Below, piece after piece: positions 25,501-34,220 of a DNA stretch of 60,317 nt (its first letter is position 1; every line of letters starts with the position of its first letter). Source of the stretch: a virus; the IMG/VR virus record IMGVR_UViG_3300044841_000118, positions 1 through 60,317 of that record. One strand, 5' to 3'. The translations under genes and the position numbers were made by a program. The notes under the pieces were generated by a model that was given only the letters and a program-made list of their open reading frames with translations, did not search any database and had not been told where the DNA came from.

Positions 25501-26147
25501 GCGCTGATGTCAGCGGTGCAGGTGATCGTCAGGACGTTGCTGGCCACCGCGACGTGCGCCACCGTGGCGAAGACGCCGAACAACTGCTGCATGTTTCCGT
25601 TCGGGTCGATCAGGAAAGTCTGGGTGCTGGCGATGTCCAGCGTGGTGTTGGCGGTCCATGCGAGCAGCGAGTTCTGCAGCTTCTTTTGGTCAATGCCGTT
25701 GCCGAAGAACAGGCAGTTGGCGACGCTCTGCATGTAGCTTTGGCCAGCGCCAGCGCTCTTTGTCCACAAAATGGACTTGGTGCTCGCCCCTGTCGCGTTG
25801 TAGAGACCGTCGGCCTGGTCGGCCAGTACTTTGATCTGCTCGGTACGCGCGTTGAACAGCCGCAGTTCGTAGAAGAAGTCGACCGCGTTGAAGGTCTGGG
25901 AGTTGTAGACCGTGTGCCCGGGTCGACGGATGGCAGTCAGTCGGTTGGAGAGTTCGATGTTGCTGCCATCGATGAACGCATCACCGCGTGGCCCGTAGAA
26001 CTTCTCCTCCATACGCGTGCTCGCGGCATCGCGCAGGGGGCTGCGCTGCGTCCACAGGCCGGTACAGAAGCGACCGGTCCAGAGAGGGGCGTAGTGGGAA
26101 CTACGCAGCGCCTGCGCGCCTGCTAGTTGAAGGGCATTTCCAGACAT
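22593..26147 (-). CDS. Tail tubular protein B-like (gp12-like) tail protein with sugar-binding-type repeats
   Basis: A 1184-residue protein. The first 90 residues and the C-terminal part match the T7 gp12/TTPB layout (nozzle of a short tail). The middle carries about four modules with the pattern W-x-P/A...Y..(D/N)GN..Q...SG(T/A)TQP.W......(T/A)DG...W, which look like beta modules that bind carbohydrate or extend the tail. The same module occurs in the adaptor at 26523-27584. It is the largest gene in the window. Its 5' end faces a 375-base gap. Confidence 0.6.
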   Translation of the reverse strand: MSGNALQLAGAQALRSSHYAPLWTGRFCTGLWTQRSPLRDAASTRMEEKFYGPRGDAFIDGSNIELSNRLTAIRRPGHTVYNSQTFNAVDFFYELRLFNARTEQIKVLADQADGLYNATGASTKSILWTKSAGAGQSYMQSVANCLFFGNGIDQKKLQNSLLAWTANTTLDIASTQTFLIDPNGNMQQLFGVFATVAHVAVASNVLTITCTADISAILAVDLSIRFSGLSTATWLNGQTVTITAVSGTTFTASFTNNFTHADTSVADTGKAAVLSGGTAITGTTQPTWNTTLLGKTYDGTIIWVNRGNPLQNWGIAAPSVKPTIVHGGQSNSWQPNTFYANDPVVIDSNGNLQKVTTAGTSSNSAPAWATSVGTTTTDGTAIWTMIQTAASLVWHPHTTYPQGQFIIGTAVGTPCLFKLEGFSGIKTTGAINAYLYNAPHSGPVGACILTFPTTTGSAVATASGNSFLFNPPANPNRKPVQWATLNGAGETTGYTVPFPSNSENYALALIANIEVPAPGQYTFSLIHQDGLIWGIGGGAEMVSGLTTNPIGQTTTAVSNFPVFGCTNMAGTNTDSVVVNFPSAGTYPIEIDWDYWYHSGQTLQVTVNGQNIIPDPAESGATQPIWPAWNTSFAPSYPTVSESQGALTWTNIGPVADYAWIALTSYITTADIIDPNNNTQNPYEAGKSGTTQPSFSTTFSGTTADNPNLLWINQGQASSPPTGTLTTVNGGWEYCISLVNTLDDTVSNVSPITAATGNFRASTGVAVSGGIPANYDPQVDYVAIFRTQDGGATFFLIPGPGNTPYTLAIQDYLANGYTDTTTDRGLNILLQAPTALQNTPPLVGVVNLTYHLGRIFVSLGNTVYWSTGPDTPIGNGTNGFQPINFATFPSAVKRMVPTSIGLLVFTVSDIYLGVGNATANSPLLFTPYLTGIGLLSYNALDVNGTLIYLFTADRQLIALDPSSGVSEVGFPIGDQLQLWDPTQVYVSWHVDGSQDKALYVANGSTGWYRLCPTPAPETGMMWSPFATITGGVKAVQSIEITPGVHKLLVGPTGSGQLLQRNLSANTDNGTAFTAFGIIGSLVLALPGQIAELSFLTTDASALGSRASISVLLDEISGTFEALPNNVPDPTQLPASASLYMDRRYFSQTQLPAICRHMQIKFAWPAEDAANELLSLTLYGGYSSEK

Positions 26148-26159
26148 TCGGGGAGGGGT

Positions 26160-26328
26160 GCCGCGCTCTCACGGCTGTCACACCACTTAGCGACCCACGC
26201 AATGCGTGTTTTGGGCGGTCGCTTTATCTAGCAGCAGGTGTCGCTGGATGGGACTCCACCGGGTAGGTTGTTGCGGGTCCGGCTGCGAGGCTCCCAAATC
26301 GCCGCGCTCTGGCGGCCGTCACACCACT
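26160..26328. repeat. 28-bp imperfect direct repeat (two copies)
   Basis: GCCGCGCTCT-NN-CGGC-N-GTCACACCACT occurs at 26160-26187 and 26301-26328, 25 of 28 bases identical, 141 bases apart. Both sit in the non-coding gap and nowhere else seen in the window. They may be binding sites or a duplicated RNA element. Confidence 0.7.
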
Positions 26329-26437
26329 ACGTACTTATCAGGAACGCCCCAAGGTGTCGGGGTCACCGCTGCATCAGTCCCACTCTCAGGCAAACCCGAC
26401 GTGACAGAGGGCGCGAATAGGGGAGCAGCAGCACACT

Positions 26438-26452
26438 GTCCAGAAAATGGAA
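26438..26452. promoter_or_regulatory. 15-bp palindrome site (one mismatch)
   Basis: GTCCAGAAAATGGAA, one base off the consensus GTCCRG-N3-MYGGAC, in the gap between the two tail genes. See the finding on the dispersed palindrome. Confidence 0.6.
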
Positions 26453-26522
26453 AGGGCAGGCGAGGAAACGCCTACCCTATTAGATGCATTCTACGAGGAA
26501 ATCGCTCGGCTTTTTCTAGAAG

Positions 26523-27584
26523 CTAACCGCCGAATGGCCAGCCGGGTCCGATCGCCGCGCCCCCGTAGTAGCTGCCCGACTCCATCAGCCCACTGGAGGG
26601 GTACATGACGAAGTTCTCCTGCTCGCGGTCGGCTGCGCGCAGTGCGGTCATCAGGGTCGTTTCCCAGCCTGCCATGGTAGCGGCAGCTTTGGCGCTCCCG
26701 GCGTGCTCCATCAGATACGCCTTCAGGCCCTGCCGGAACAGGTACGCCATGTTGTTGGGCAGCGGGTAGATCGTGCTCTGCAGGTTCACGAACACGGGCG
26801 GGTTCCGCTGGTAGACCGGGTAGATCAGCCAGCAGAGTCCGCAGATGGCCGGCACCGGGTCCATGCGGACAGCCGCGCCGTCCGGGTCGGCCACTGTCCA
26901 TATAACGGACCCGTCCTGCACCGTGGTGCCAGGAGCCGAAAGTGTCGGCAGTGAGGGCTGGGTGCTTCCGCTCACCCCGTAAGGGCTGTTCGTCAGCGAG
27001 ATGGTGTCGCCGGTGAACCCCGGCGATACGCGATTCAATCCGAGCACCGTGCTGTCTATGTAGAGCAGATTCCCGTTGGCGTCCATGAACTGCTGCACCG
27101 GGGTGATGGGTGTCTGGGCGACGCCGTACCCGCAGGAGTAGACCGTGTTCGGCTGCCAGGTTCCCAGGATCGCGAGCTTGTTGGGGATCACGTTGAAGTC
27201 AAACGGCGACCCCTGCAGCGACTGCGGGTTCAGGTCGCGCACCGCTTCCGTGGTGAACTCCGGCTTCATCGCCAGGTTGCCGTTATTTGTGTTGTTGTTG
27301 ATGTCGACGCGGGTCACGCTCTCGAGCCAGCCCACGTCGGAGACCTGCGTCAGGTAGTCCTGTTGCAGCGCGACGGTGAGGAACGAAGGGATGAGCGCGC
27401 GGTTCCACTTCCAGTCCATCCCCTGCGCGAAGATCCGCTGCATCACGTCATTCGCCAGCGTCAGCGCGGGTTCTGTCGAGTAGCCGGTCGTCCCCAGGAT
27501 CGGGACGAGTTCGGGATACGTGCGAAGGAAGTTGACGATGCCTTGCAGCGTCAGACTGTTGTTGGTCGTTGTGAGTATGGGCAT
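26523..27584 (-). CDS. Tail adaptor/tubular protein A-like, second copy with inserted repeat module
   Basis: A paralog of the adaptor at 34221-34943. Both carry the block W(K/R)WNR followed by a strand ending in a TQ/QQDY turn and a GW(L/I)E turn (here VSDVGWLESVTRVDI). This one is longer (353 aa) because of an inserted module (WQPNTVYSCG, then GVSGSTQPSLP, then TVQDGSVIWTV) of the same type as in the tail protein downstream. The T7 gp11-like fold would sit between portal and tail tube. Confidence 0.6.
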   Translation of the reverse strand: MPILTTTNNSLTLQGIVNFLRTYPELVPILGTTGYSTEPALTLANDVMQRIFAQGMDWKWNRALIPSFLTVALQQDYLTQVSDVGWLESVTRVDINNNTNNGNLAMKPEFTTEAVRDLNPQSLQGSPFDFNVIPNKLAILGTWQPNTVYSCGYGVAQTPITPVQQFMDANGNLLYIDSTVLGLNRVSPGFTGDTISLTNSPYGVSGSTQPSLPTLSAPGTTVQDGSVIWTVADPDGAAVRMDPVPAICGLCWLIYPVYQRNPPVFVNLQSTIYPLPNNMAYLFRQGLKAYLMEHAGSAKAAATMAGWETTLMTALRAADREQENFVMYPSSGLMESGSYYGGAAIGPGWPFGG

Positions 27585-27588
27585 GGGT

Positions 27589-29511
27589 TTAGTAGCTGCA
27601 TCCCCACTTAGTCAGCGTGGGGTCGTACCGGCAATCCATCGGCTTATTGACAACAGCAGTTGAGGCGTTGGCGAAGTTGCCGCCCGTAACGATGGTCCAT
27701 GCAAAGTCAGGCCAGAGGGTGATTTTGCATAACTTGTTAAGGCTGTCGATGGTCGTCACCGCGCAGCCCGTGGGAACCGTCATGGTCTGAATTGAGCCGC
27801 CAGTTGTTGCCGTGACGTGGACCACAGCAGCCGTGGGAGCAATCGTGGAGTTAGCAACTGCTGCTATGTTTAGCGTGGCGCCGACGACATCGTAGGGCGT
27901 ACCTGCTGATGTCCATCCAGAGGTGGTGCCGCCCACTGCATTGCCCGTGTTGTTAACGTCGACAGTAACGCCGTGACCGCCGCCCTGTATGAATGCGTCG
28001 CCCTTTGATGTCTCGTAGCCGAACCTAGCCCTGCTGCCGGAGACGGAAAAGAAGTTAGTTGTCGCTCCACCAGCGCCAATGGTGAAAGCGCCAATCGTGC
28101 TGTTATCAAACGAGACGGACAAGTTGCCGCCCAGCACCAGGGCAGCGTTGTCGAAGTCCTTTGAGAGCCCTGTCCCATCGCAGACCTGATTCCCCAGCAT
28201 GGACACGCCGCCCGGCAGTCCGCCGACGAAGACATTTCCCGTGGCAGTGACGAACTCGTTGTAACCGCCTGCGGTCTGGTTTGCCCCACACCATAGGTTC
28301 GACATCTTGATCTTGCTAGCGAGGGAGCCGAAGAAGAAGTCCGAACTTCCGGGGTAGCTGTTATTCCATGTCCGAGACAGCCCGCTGACCGAGGAGTTGG
28401 TGCCCTCGAAGTCAATGCAATACTTGAATGTCGAGTCACACTCGAAGCCGATGAAGGCGCTATGTCCGCCGTCGTACACCCCTACGATGGAGCCGATGGG
28501 ATGAAGACCGTAGTAGCGGTTATCCCCCGACCCTCCGGTGATGTAAGTCCCTGCTACCGTAAAGTTGCCGTTTGTGCGGACTGCATAAAAGTCCGAGTCC
28601 GTCACGTTCTGAATCAGCAGGCCATAGTTCAGGCTTGCTGTAGGAAAGACCTGGACATACACCTGCCCGCAAGCCACACCTGTCTGAGACCAGGTAATTC
28701 CAGTCAGTGTTCCGCCCGATAGAACAGCGGTGCCTACTGGAAGGGTGGTGCAGGACTGAAGCGGGTCCAACACCAGCACGGACGTACCGGCTGGCAGGTT
28801 CGACCCAGCAGACGTGATTGTCGTACCAGAGATCGCACCGGTCGTCATTGTGACTGCTACCAGCGGGTCCACGACGCCGGAAACCGAAGGGCTGGTCTGA
28901 ATCAGGATGTCGTTGACCTGTAACTCATACGAGTAGCCACTACCCGTTGAGCCGAGCTGCAATACGTGGTCTGAGCCATTCGCATTCTTTAGCAGCAAGT
29001 GTTCGATCTTGGATCGACGGACGCCGAACACTTCCAGAGCTGCCGGAGCGTTGCCGTTGGCGTCGATGGTCATGTTCGCTATGTCGGGCTGCTGGTTCGG
29101 ATTAGCTCCGAAGGGCTGACCGACCGAGGCGACTGCGACAGAGCAGGACTGTTGAACGGTCGTGTTGATTGCTCCCACCCCATTCAGCGAGAGCGTTGCT
29201 CCCGAAGCCAGAGCAGGCAGCGTGAAGGCGTTGCAGTGGCGATAGGTTCCCGTGCCAAACTGGAGCAATGCATTCTTGTTATTCGCGGTCACCCATGCAG
29301 AGGCAGCCGTAAAAGCAGCGTCTGGTGATGCGTATCCGTCCGCATAGAAGATGGTCCCGATCTGCGGCGCACTGATCGGGCCACTAAATGCCTGCGGACT
29401 CGTGGTGGATGTAGACGCGCCACCGTTGGACGGCTGAAAGACAGGACTCTGCGCGCCGCACGAAGCCGCAGCGAGCAACAGCCCGAAAACGATGAGCAGC
29501 TTACTGCGCAT
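27589..29511 (-). CDS. Tail spike-like protein with signal peptide (640 aa)
   Basis: Starts at ATG 29511, overlapping the upstream stop. The first 21 residues are a Sec signal peptide (MRSKLLIVFGLLLAAASCGA then QSP). The following 500 residues have the even spacing of Gly/Asn and small hydrophobics typical of parallel beta-helix tail spikes (for example KMSNLWCGANQTAGGYNEF). The C-terminus resembles the end of the 31251-34217 protein. It probably degrades or binds a host polysaccharide. Confidence 0.55.
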   Translation of the reverse strand: MRSKLLIVFGLLLAAASCGAQSPVFQPSNGGASTSTTSPQAFSGPISAPQIGTIFYADGYASPDAAFTAASAWVTANNKNALLQFGTGTYRHCNAFTLPALASGATLSLNGVGAINTTVQQSCSVAVASVGQPFGANPNQQPDIANMTIDANGNAPAALEVFGVRRSKIEHLLLKNANGSDHVLQLGSTGSGYSYELQVNDILIQTSPSVSGVVDPLVAVTMTTGAISGTTITSAGSNLPAGTSVLVLDPLQSCTTLPVGTAVLSGGTLTGITWSQTGVACGQVYVQVFPTASLNYGLLIQNVTDSDFYAVRTNGNFTVAGTYITGGSGDNRYYGLHPIGSIVGVYDGGHSAFIGFECDSTFKYCIDFEGTNSSVSGLSRTWNNSYPGSSDFFFGSLASKIKMSNLWCGANQTAGGYNEFVTATGNVFVGGLPGGVSMLGNQVCDGTGLSKDFDNAALVLGGNLSVSFDNSTIGAFTIGAGGATTNFFSVSGSRARFGYETSKGDAFIQGGGHGVTVDVNNTGNAVGGTTSGWTSAGTPYDVVGATLNIAAVANSTIAPTAAVVHVTATTGGSIQTMTVPTGCAVTTIDSLNKLCKITLWPDFAWTIVTGGNFANASTAVVNKPMDCRYDPTLTKWGCSY

Positions 29512-29932
29512 TGCGGCCTCGCGTGTAGAAGAAGTGGATCTGTGTGGTCCCGTCCGCGCCGGTCAGCGTGCCGATGTTCACACGAATATAGGGGACTGGC
29601 TTCGAGTTGAACGAGTAGGTCTTCACTGTGGCGGAGGCGCATGTAACGTCGCCGCTTGGGGTGTCCACGCCGGTATCCCATGCCACGGTGTCAGGAGAAC
29701 TCTGTACCTCGAACGTGCAGACGCTCGGCACCGTGCCGGTGACGTATACCTGGACCGAGTACGATCCCGGCGCGCCACCGTTTCCGGCATTGAGCGTCAC
29801 AGGGATGCCGACCACGCCGGTCGCCACGGCCAATGGCCATGAGTAGGTTCCGGGGGTCGCGTAGGTCACCTGCTGCCCCCACGTCCGGAAAACGGACAGA
29901 AGGAGGATGAGGGGGAGGAGAATGCGCTTCAT
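29501..29932 (-). CDS. Small tail-cassette protein with signal peptide (143 aa)
   Basis: ATG 29932 starts a signal peptide (MKRILLPLILLLSVFRTWG, then QQ). The mature part is beta-rich (YSVQVYVTGTVPSVCTFEVQ). A palindrome copy (29883-29897) lies inside the signal-peptide codons. The four tail-cassette genes overlap or nearly abut, so they are expressed together. Confidence 0.55.
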   Translation of the reverse strand: MKRILLPLILLLSVFRTWGQQVTYATPGTYSWPLAVATGVVGIPVTLNAGNGGAPGSYSVQVYVTGTVPSVCTFEVQSSPDTVAWDTGVDTPSGDVTCASATVKTYSFNSKPVPYIRVNIGTLTGADGTTQIHFFYTRGRNAQ

Positions 29933-29944
29933 ATGAGGGGGTCT

Positions 29945-31258
29945 CTACTTGCTGGCGGTATAGTTGTCGGCGGTGTAAAGCATCGTGACGGTCTTGGAAG
30001 CACCGGTTATGTCTGTCTGCTTCTGGCTTCCTGTGGCTGAAGACCAGCCGGTATGCAGGAAGGCGGCGCGCATCGTCTGGTTCAGGACATAGGTGGTTGC
30101 CGATCCACCGGAGGCCTGAACAGTCAGCGAGTCGTAGTAGTTGCACGGCCCCGGAGTAGTTCCCGTCCCGCTTGCATTCGCTAACGTGCAAGCGGTGTCA
30201 CCGACAAGTCGGTGCCCCTTGAACGTGATGTGGTACCACGTCCCTGCGGTCAGGTTGCAGGGGACATTGGTACCGCTCTGCTTGGCGGTGATCCATGAGT
30301 CGTTCTGGTTGTCGATCTGCCAGATGTGCGAACTAAGATTGCATTGCAGGCCGAACATGAAGTCCAGGCCGTCGGTGCTGTCGAACATGTACATGTCCGA
30401 CTCGAGGTTTGCCGCGAAACTCACGGCGTTCGTGCTCGGCTGCATCCAGAAGTCATTCGAAAAGAAGGTGCAGCTATCGCAGTTCGGGAAATGCTTCACC
30501 CACAGAGCGTTGGTCTGCGTAGCCGACGATGTCGTAGAGAGCGTAGTCTGCATCCCCAGCGTGTCTGCGGTCGGTGGGCTGCTGACTGTCTGATAAGTAA
30601 TGGCTGTCGAGGCCGGAGCGTTGTTACCGCCCGGATTGCACGCGGTCAGGACACAGACTGCCTTGTCGTACTGCGCAGTGTCTGTGCTGTTGGTGATAGT
30701 GACCACGGGTGTCGCGCCTGTCCCGCTGGTCCCCCCGGACCCACTTCCCGTAGGGGTTACGGTCAGATCGGCGTTGGACATCGAATAGCCGATGGTCCAG
30801 TTAGGCGCTGCTGGGTTGGTCGTGCATCCCGCTGCGGCCTGCATGATGCCCCACATATAGGAGTGATTCGCTTGGAGAGCGAATGGCGTGGCGGGGTCTT
30901 GGGTGTAAGCTCTCTGCCCGTTCACGAAGGTGATGCGAAACTGCGAATCTACTTCCGCGCTCGTCGTGGTCGTGTCGTACAGCGTCACGATTGCAGGGGT
31001 GGTGCAGCCAACCGGGGCTGTCGACAGAACCACGTCCACTGTCTGAACATTTACCGCTACGGGGAGGTCGAGGACGGACCCGATCCCGGCAGTATTTGTT
31101 CCGGTGAACGTCGTCGTGTTGTCCGAGGTCCACGGGATAAACGCGACAGCCTGAGATGTGTGGACGGCCGATGGGTCAGGCAGTCCGGCATAGGACTGCG
31201 CCGCCGCGTGGAAGGAAAGCACGAGCCCGGCGCATACAGCGACCAGCGTCTTATTCAT
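29945..31258 (-). CDS. Tail protein with signal peptide and lectin-like C-terminal domain (437 aa)
   Basis: The start at ATG 31258 gives a signal peptide (MNKTLVAVCAGLVLSFHAAA, then QS). Residues 250-437 form a beta-rich domain with FGLQCN, W..IDNQN, VPCN and a long strand ending in MRAAF, sharing a pattern with the secreted protein at 2338-3225. It may bind a cell-surface sugar. Confidence 0.55.
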   Translation of the reverse strand: MNKTLVAVCAGLVLSFHAAAQSYAGLPDPSAVHTSQAVAFIPWTSDNTTTFTGTNTAGIGSVLDLPVAVNVQTVDVVLSTAPVGCTTPAIVTLYDTTTTSAEVDSQFRITFVNGQRAYTQDPATPFALQANHSYMWGIMQAAAGCTTNPAAPNWTIGYSMSNADLTVTPTGSGSGGTSGTGATPVVTITNSTDTAQYDKAVCVLTACNPGGNNAPASTAITYQTVSSPPTADTLGMQTTLSTTSSATQTNALWVKHFPNCDSCTFFSNDFWMQPSTNAVSFAANLESDMYMFDSTDGLDFMFGLQCNLSSHIWQIDNQNDSWITAKQSGTNVPCNLTAGTWYHITFKGHRLVGDTACTLANASGTGTTPGPCNYYDSLTVQASGGSATTYVLNQTMRAAFLHTGWSSATGSQKQTDITGASKTVTMLYTADNYTASK

Positions 31259-34217
31259 TGATGACTCCGGGGGAATCTGCTAGCCAGGCTGTCTGCGGTA
31301 CTGAATAGCTGAAGTGCTGCGAGGCACACTTGCTGGCCGTTGGCGCCGACCATGTCAGGAATCCGTGCACATTCGCGGGAGAAGCGACCGTCCTTCCGCC
31401 CGTGGCGTCCTGGCAGAAGGTCAGGGTCTTTGGCTGCCCATCGATGCCTGCTGCCAGTGTGAAGCTGGTGATGTTTCCCGTCAGGACGATGTAACTCTGC
31501 AGCGTCGCCGTAGAGAATGTCGGCGTGGCGGAGAAGGTCACCGTCTCCGACGATCCGGTCAGGGAGAAGTGGGTCCAGTGGTTCGTGGCATCAGCAACGT
31601 AGACGCCAGCACCGGCAAACCCGGACCCGGAAGAGATGTAGACCTCGCCCTGCTGTGTTGGTTCCGTTGCCGAGGTCGGGGCCGCCCTACCGATGATTAA
31701 CCCGCCCGTGGTAGTGATCCCCAGAAAGCCCGACGGGATGATGTTTGTGTTAATCGGTGCTGTATTGGTGTCGAAGATTTGCAGCGTCTGCGCTACAGCC
31801 GGATGCCCGTTGGTCGCTACGTCTCCCTGCGAGATAAGTCCCGGCGTGAAGCTTGGGTCAGTCGTCGCTTGGCGATATAGCTCATAGTGTGTCGTGCCGG
31901 ACGGTAGGGCTACGAGGATCTTGACGTTGTTCAATGGTCCGGTAGTCGCTGGAGGTGTGACCGACTCGGTGGCTATCTGACTGAAGGAGAAGCTGCCGCC
32001 TACCCATGCCTTGTATGCGTACGAATATGTGAAGGTGCCCGGCGATCCTGCGGTTGTAATGTTGGGAACGCCGATGACTGCGGACGGCCTGAACTGTGCG
32101 GTGCCGATGACATCCAGCATCGACAGCGACTGCACCGATGGCGTTGCCTGATTCGCAAAGTTGACCTGCCAGAAGTCCTGATCGACCGCTTGGCAGTTGG
32201 CCTGCGCGAAAATGGTTACTGGCGAACCTGTGTTGAAGACGAAGAACTCTAGCGAGTTAGACGGGCCGACGATATTGTGCCCCGTGCAGCTGTAGAAGTT
32301 TCCGCCGCTCTCCGGGGCCACGAGGATGTCATTTGCGCTCGCCAGCGAGATATAGAGATGCTGCCCGATGCGCTCGTTTGTGAGGCTCGTGATGTTCGTC
32401 GAGGATCCGTTCTGCATCAGGACATGGACGTACCTGCCCACGTCTGGGCTAGATCCGGTGAGCGGCGATCCACCGTTAAACTCTGCGCGATCCATCTCCG
32501 GAGTGGTCATGTTGACGCCCGGATAGGCGCCTAATGCGACTGCTCCAGAACGGTCGATCTGGTCGCCGTTGGCAGCAGGTACGTTCACCCACGAGCCTTG
32601 CCCAGCCGCGACGTATCCGGTGCGGAAGGAGGTTCCCAGCGGCGGATTGTCGAAGACATCTCCAGCCGTCCAGAAACCCCCGCTGGCGCTTGCATCTTCG
32701 ACGTCGTCGCAGTACCCGCGGGCAGTCACCCCGGCCTGAAACTTGCAGCCCTGAGATGCTTGGAAATGCGTGATCACCGAACTCGATGAGCCAGCAAAAA
32801 TGGCAGGGCCTGCGTGACCTTCCGACCTGACATTCGTTAGCAGCACGTGGGCAGCGGTAGAAGGTATGCAGATACCGTATTCGTCAATCTGGACGAAGGC
32901 CTTATCGACCAACTGTCCGCCGCCGCCGACAACTAAGCCGCAGAGGTGTCCGAACTCAGTGCCGGGGGTGTTGAATGTCCCGTAAGTCTCGACACTGTGG
33001 ATGCGTCCGTCTCCGCTGTTGTTCTCAACGCCGCCGTGCATTCCGTCTGTCGATGGGTTGTAGGTGATCCCGCTGCCGCGGTCGAATCGTAACCATGCCT
33101 GCGTGTCAAATGCCCAGAGGTCGTAGAAGTCGGAGTCCTGCCCGTTCGCGTCAATGCCTGTTCCGCCGGTGTAAGCAGCGCGGAGGTTCCTGCCGGTGCC
33201 ATGCGCTAAGCCGATGAAGATGCCCGTCTGATGTGGTCCAGCATTGCCCGTATAGGGGGACCCGGGGCTCTGTGCGCCACCGGTGTTCACCGTTCCCTGT
33301 ACCTGGATGTTCTCGACATTTCCACCGTCGAAGGAATTGGTAGCGGTCGTTCCATCAGCGCAGGTCGAGGTTTGCGGATCATCCACCCGGAAGATCCCGG
33401 AGTCAGTAAACGGGGAGGTGAAGATCGTGCCGCCTTCGTTGTTGCTCCCTCCCACGCCAATCGTTCCGCCGGCCGTCCCGATGACGTTCATGCCCGGTCC
33501 GAATGTCAGCGTCGGCGCTGCCGTTACGCCCACTTGGAATTTCCCCGGGGGGATAAAGATTGTGGCTGCACGGTGATTCCGCGATACGAAGCAGTTCATT
33601 TCGTTCGCGACTTCCTGCAGCGCCAGCGCGGGGTTGCTGGCCAGCGTAACCACGGTGTTGTTGCCGTCGATCTTCTCGACGCGCGGACGGCGGGCATCGA
33701 AGAGGCCGCGGTTCAAGTCCTCGACCCACGCCTGTGTCGTGTTGCCGGAGCCGTCGGTCGACCATCCCACTTCAGGGGCGGACACGATGGTGCCGCTGCC
33801 GTTCGATGCCACACCTTGGTTCGGGGTGACGGTGACAGTGCCGCCGCCTGCGCCGCCGAGCGTGACTACCTGCGTCTGGCAGGACGTGCCGGTTGCGCAC
33901 ATCTGCTCGACATAGTTGCCGGCGGTCACCCAGTAGGAGTAGTTGCCGTTCTTGTCTGCCTGAATTGGGTTCGTCGAATACGGCACCGTCATCGCCGGAT
34001 CCTTGTAAAGGGTCACGGTGCTGGTGCAGGCAGTCGGGTTGGACGAGTTGTAGGAGCAGACCTTGACCTGCGCGTAGGCCAGAATCCGGGCGACGCTTGA
34101 GGCGTTGCCGAGCGCCGTTGCCTGCCGCTGTGCTCCCTGCGCCTCGGCGGAGACGCAGAAAGACCCGGCCGCAAAAAGCAGCAGAGTCGAAAGGATCAAA
34201 CGTTGCATCCGGTTCAT
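31251..34217 (-). CDS. Large tail spike-like protein with signal peptide and beta-helix (988 aa)
   Basis: ATG 34217. The signal peptide (MNRMQRLILSTLLLFAAGSF to about residue 27, cleavage near AEA/QG) is followed by a domain with CSYNSSNPTACTS, then a pectate-lyase-like region starting DLNRGLFDARRPRVEKIDGN and IFIPPGKFQV, and long Gly-rich beta-helix rungs. The C-terminus (residues 860-988) looks like a tail-fibre knob. It is probably a receptor-binding depolymerase. A signal peptide on such a protein is unusual. Confidence 0.6.
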   Translation of the reverse strand: MNRMQRLILSTLLLFAAGSFCVSAEAQGAQRQATALGNASSVARILAYAQVKVCSYNSSNPTACTSTVTLYKDPAMTVPYSTNPIQADKNGNYSYWVTAGNYVEQMCATGTSCQTQVVTLGGAGGGTVTVTPNQGVASNGSGTIVSAPEVGWSTDGSGNTTQAWVEDLNRGLFDARRPRVEKIDGNNTVVTLASNPALALQEVANEMNCFVSRNHRAATIFIPPGKFQVGVTAAPTLTFGPGMNVIGTAGGTIGVGGSNNEGGTIFTSPFTDSGIFRVDDPQTSTCADGTTATNSFDGGNVENIQVQGTVNTGGAQSPGSPYTGNAGPHQTGIFIGLAHGTGRNLRAAYTGGTGIDANGQDSDFYDLWAFDTQAWLRFDRGSGITYNPSTDGMHGGVENNSGDGRIHSVETYGTFNTPGTEFGHLCGLVVGGGGQLVDKAFVQIDEYGICIPSTAAHVLLTNVRSEGHAGPAIFAGSSSSVITHFQASQGCKFQAGVTARGYCDDVEDASASGGFWTAGDVFDNPPLGTSFRTGYVAAGQGSWVNVPAANGDQIDRSGAVALGAYPGVNMTTPEMDRAEFNGGSPLTGSSPDVGRYVHVLMQNGSSTNITSLTNERIGQHLYISLASANDILVAPESGGNFYSCTGHNIVGPSNSLEFFVFNTGSPVTIFAQANCQAVDQDFWQVNFANQATPSVQSLSMLDVIGTAQFRPSAVIGVPNITTAGSPGTFTYSYAYKAWVGGSFSFSQIATESVTPPATTGPLNNVKILVALPSGTTHYELYRQATTDPSFTPGLISQGDVATNGHPAVAQTLQIFDTNTAPINTNIIPSGFLGITTTGGLIIGRAAPTSATEPTQQGEVYISSGSGFAGAGVYVADATNHWTHFSLTGSSETVTFSATPTFSTATLQSYIVLTGNITSFTLAAGIDGQPKTLTFCQDATGGRTVASPANVHGFLTWSAPTASKCASQHFSYSVPQTAWLADSPGVINE

Positions 34218-34220
34218 CGT

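Larger units (their letters stand above)
26148..26522. other. Non-coding gap inside the structural operon with hairpins and a 28-bp repeat
   Basis: No ORF fits. It holds the repeat pair 26160-26187 and 26301-26328, a nested hairpin (outer AGCGACC/GGTCGCT at 26189-26223 with the inner palindrome CACGCA/TGCGTG), and a one-mismatch copy of the 15-bp palindrome at 26438-26452. It may hold a promoter, processing site or structured RNA of the minus-strand operon. Confidence 0.5.
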
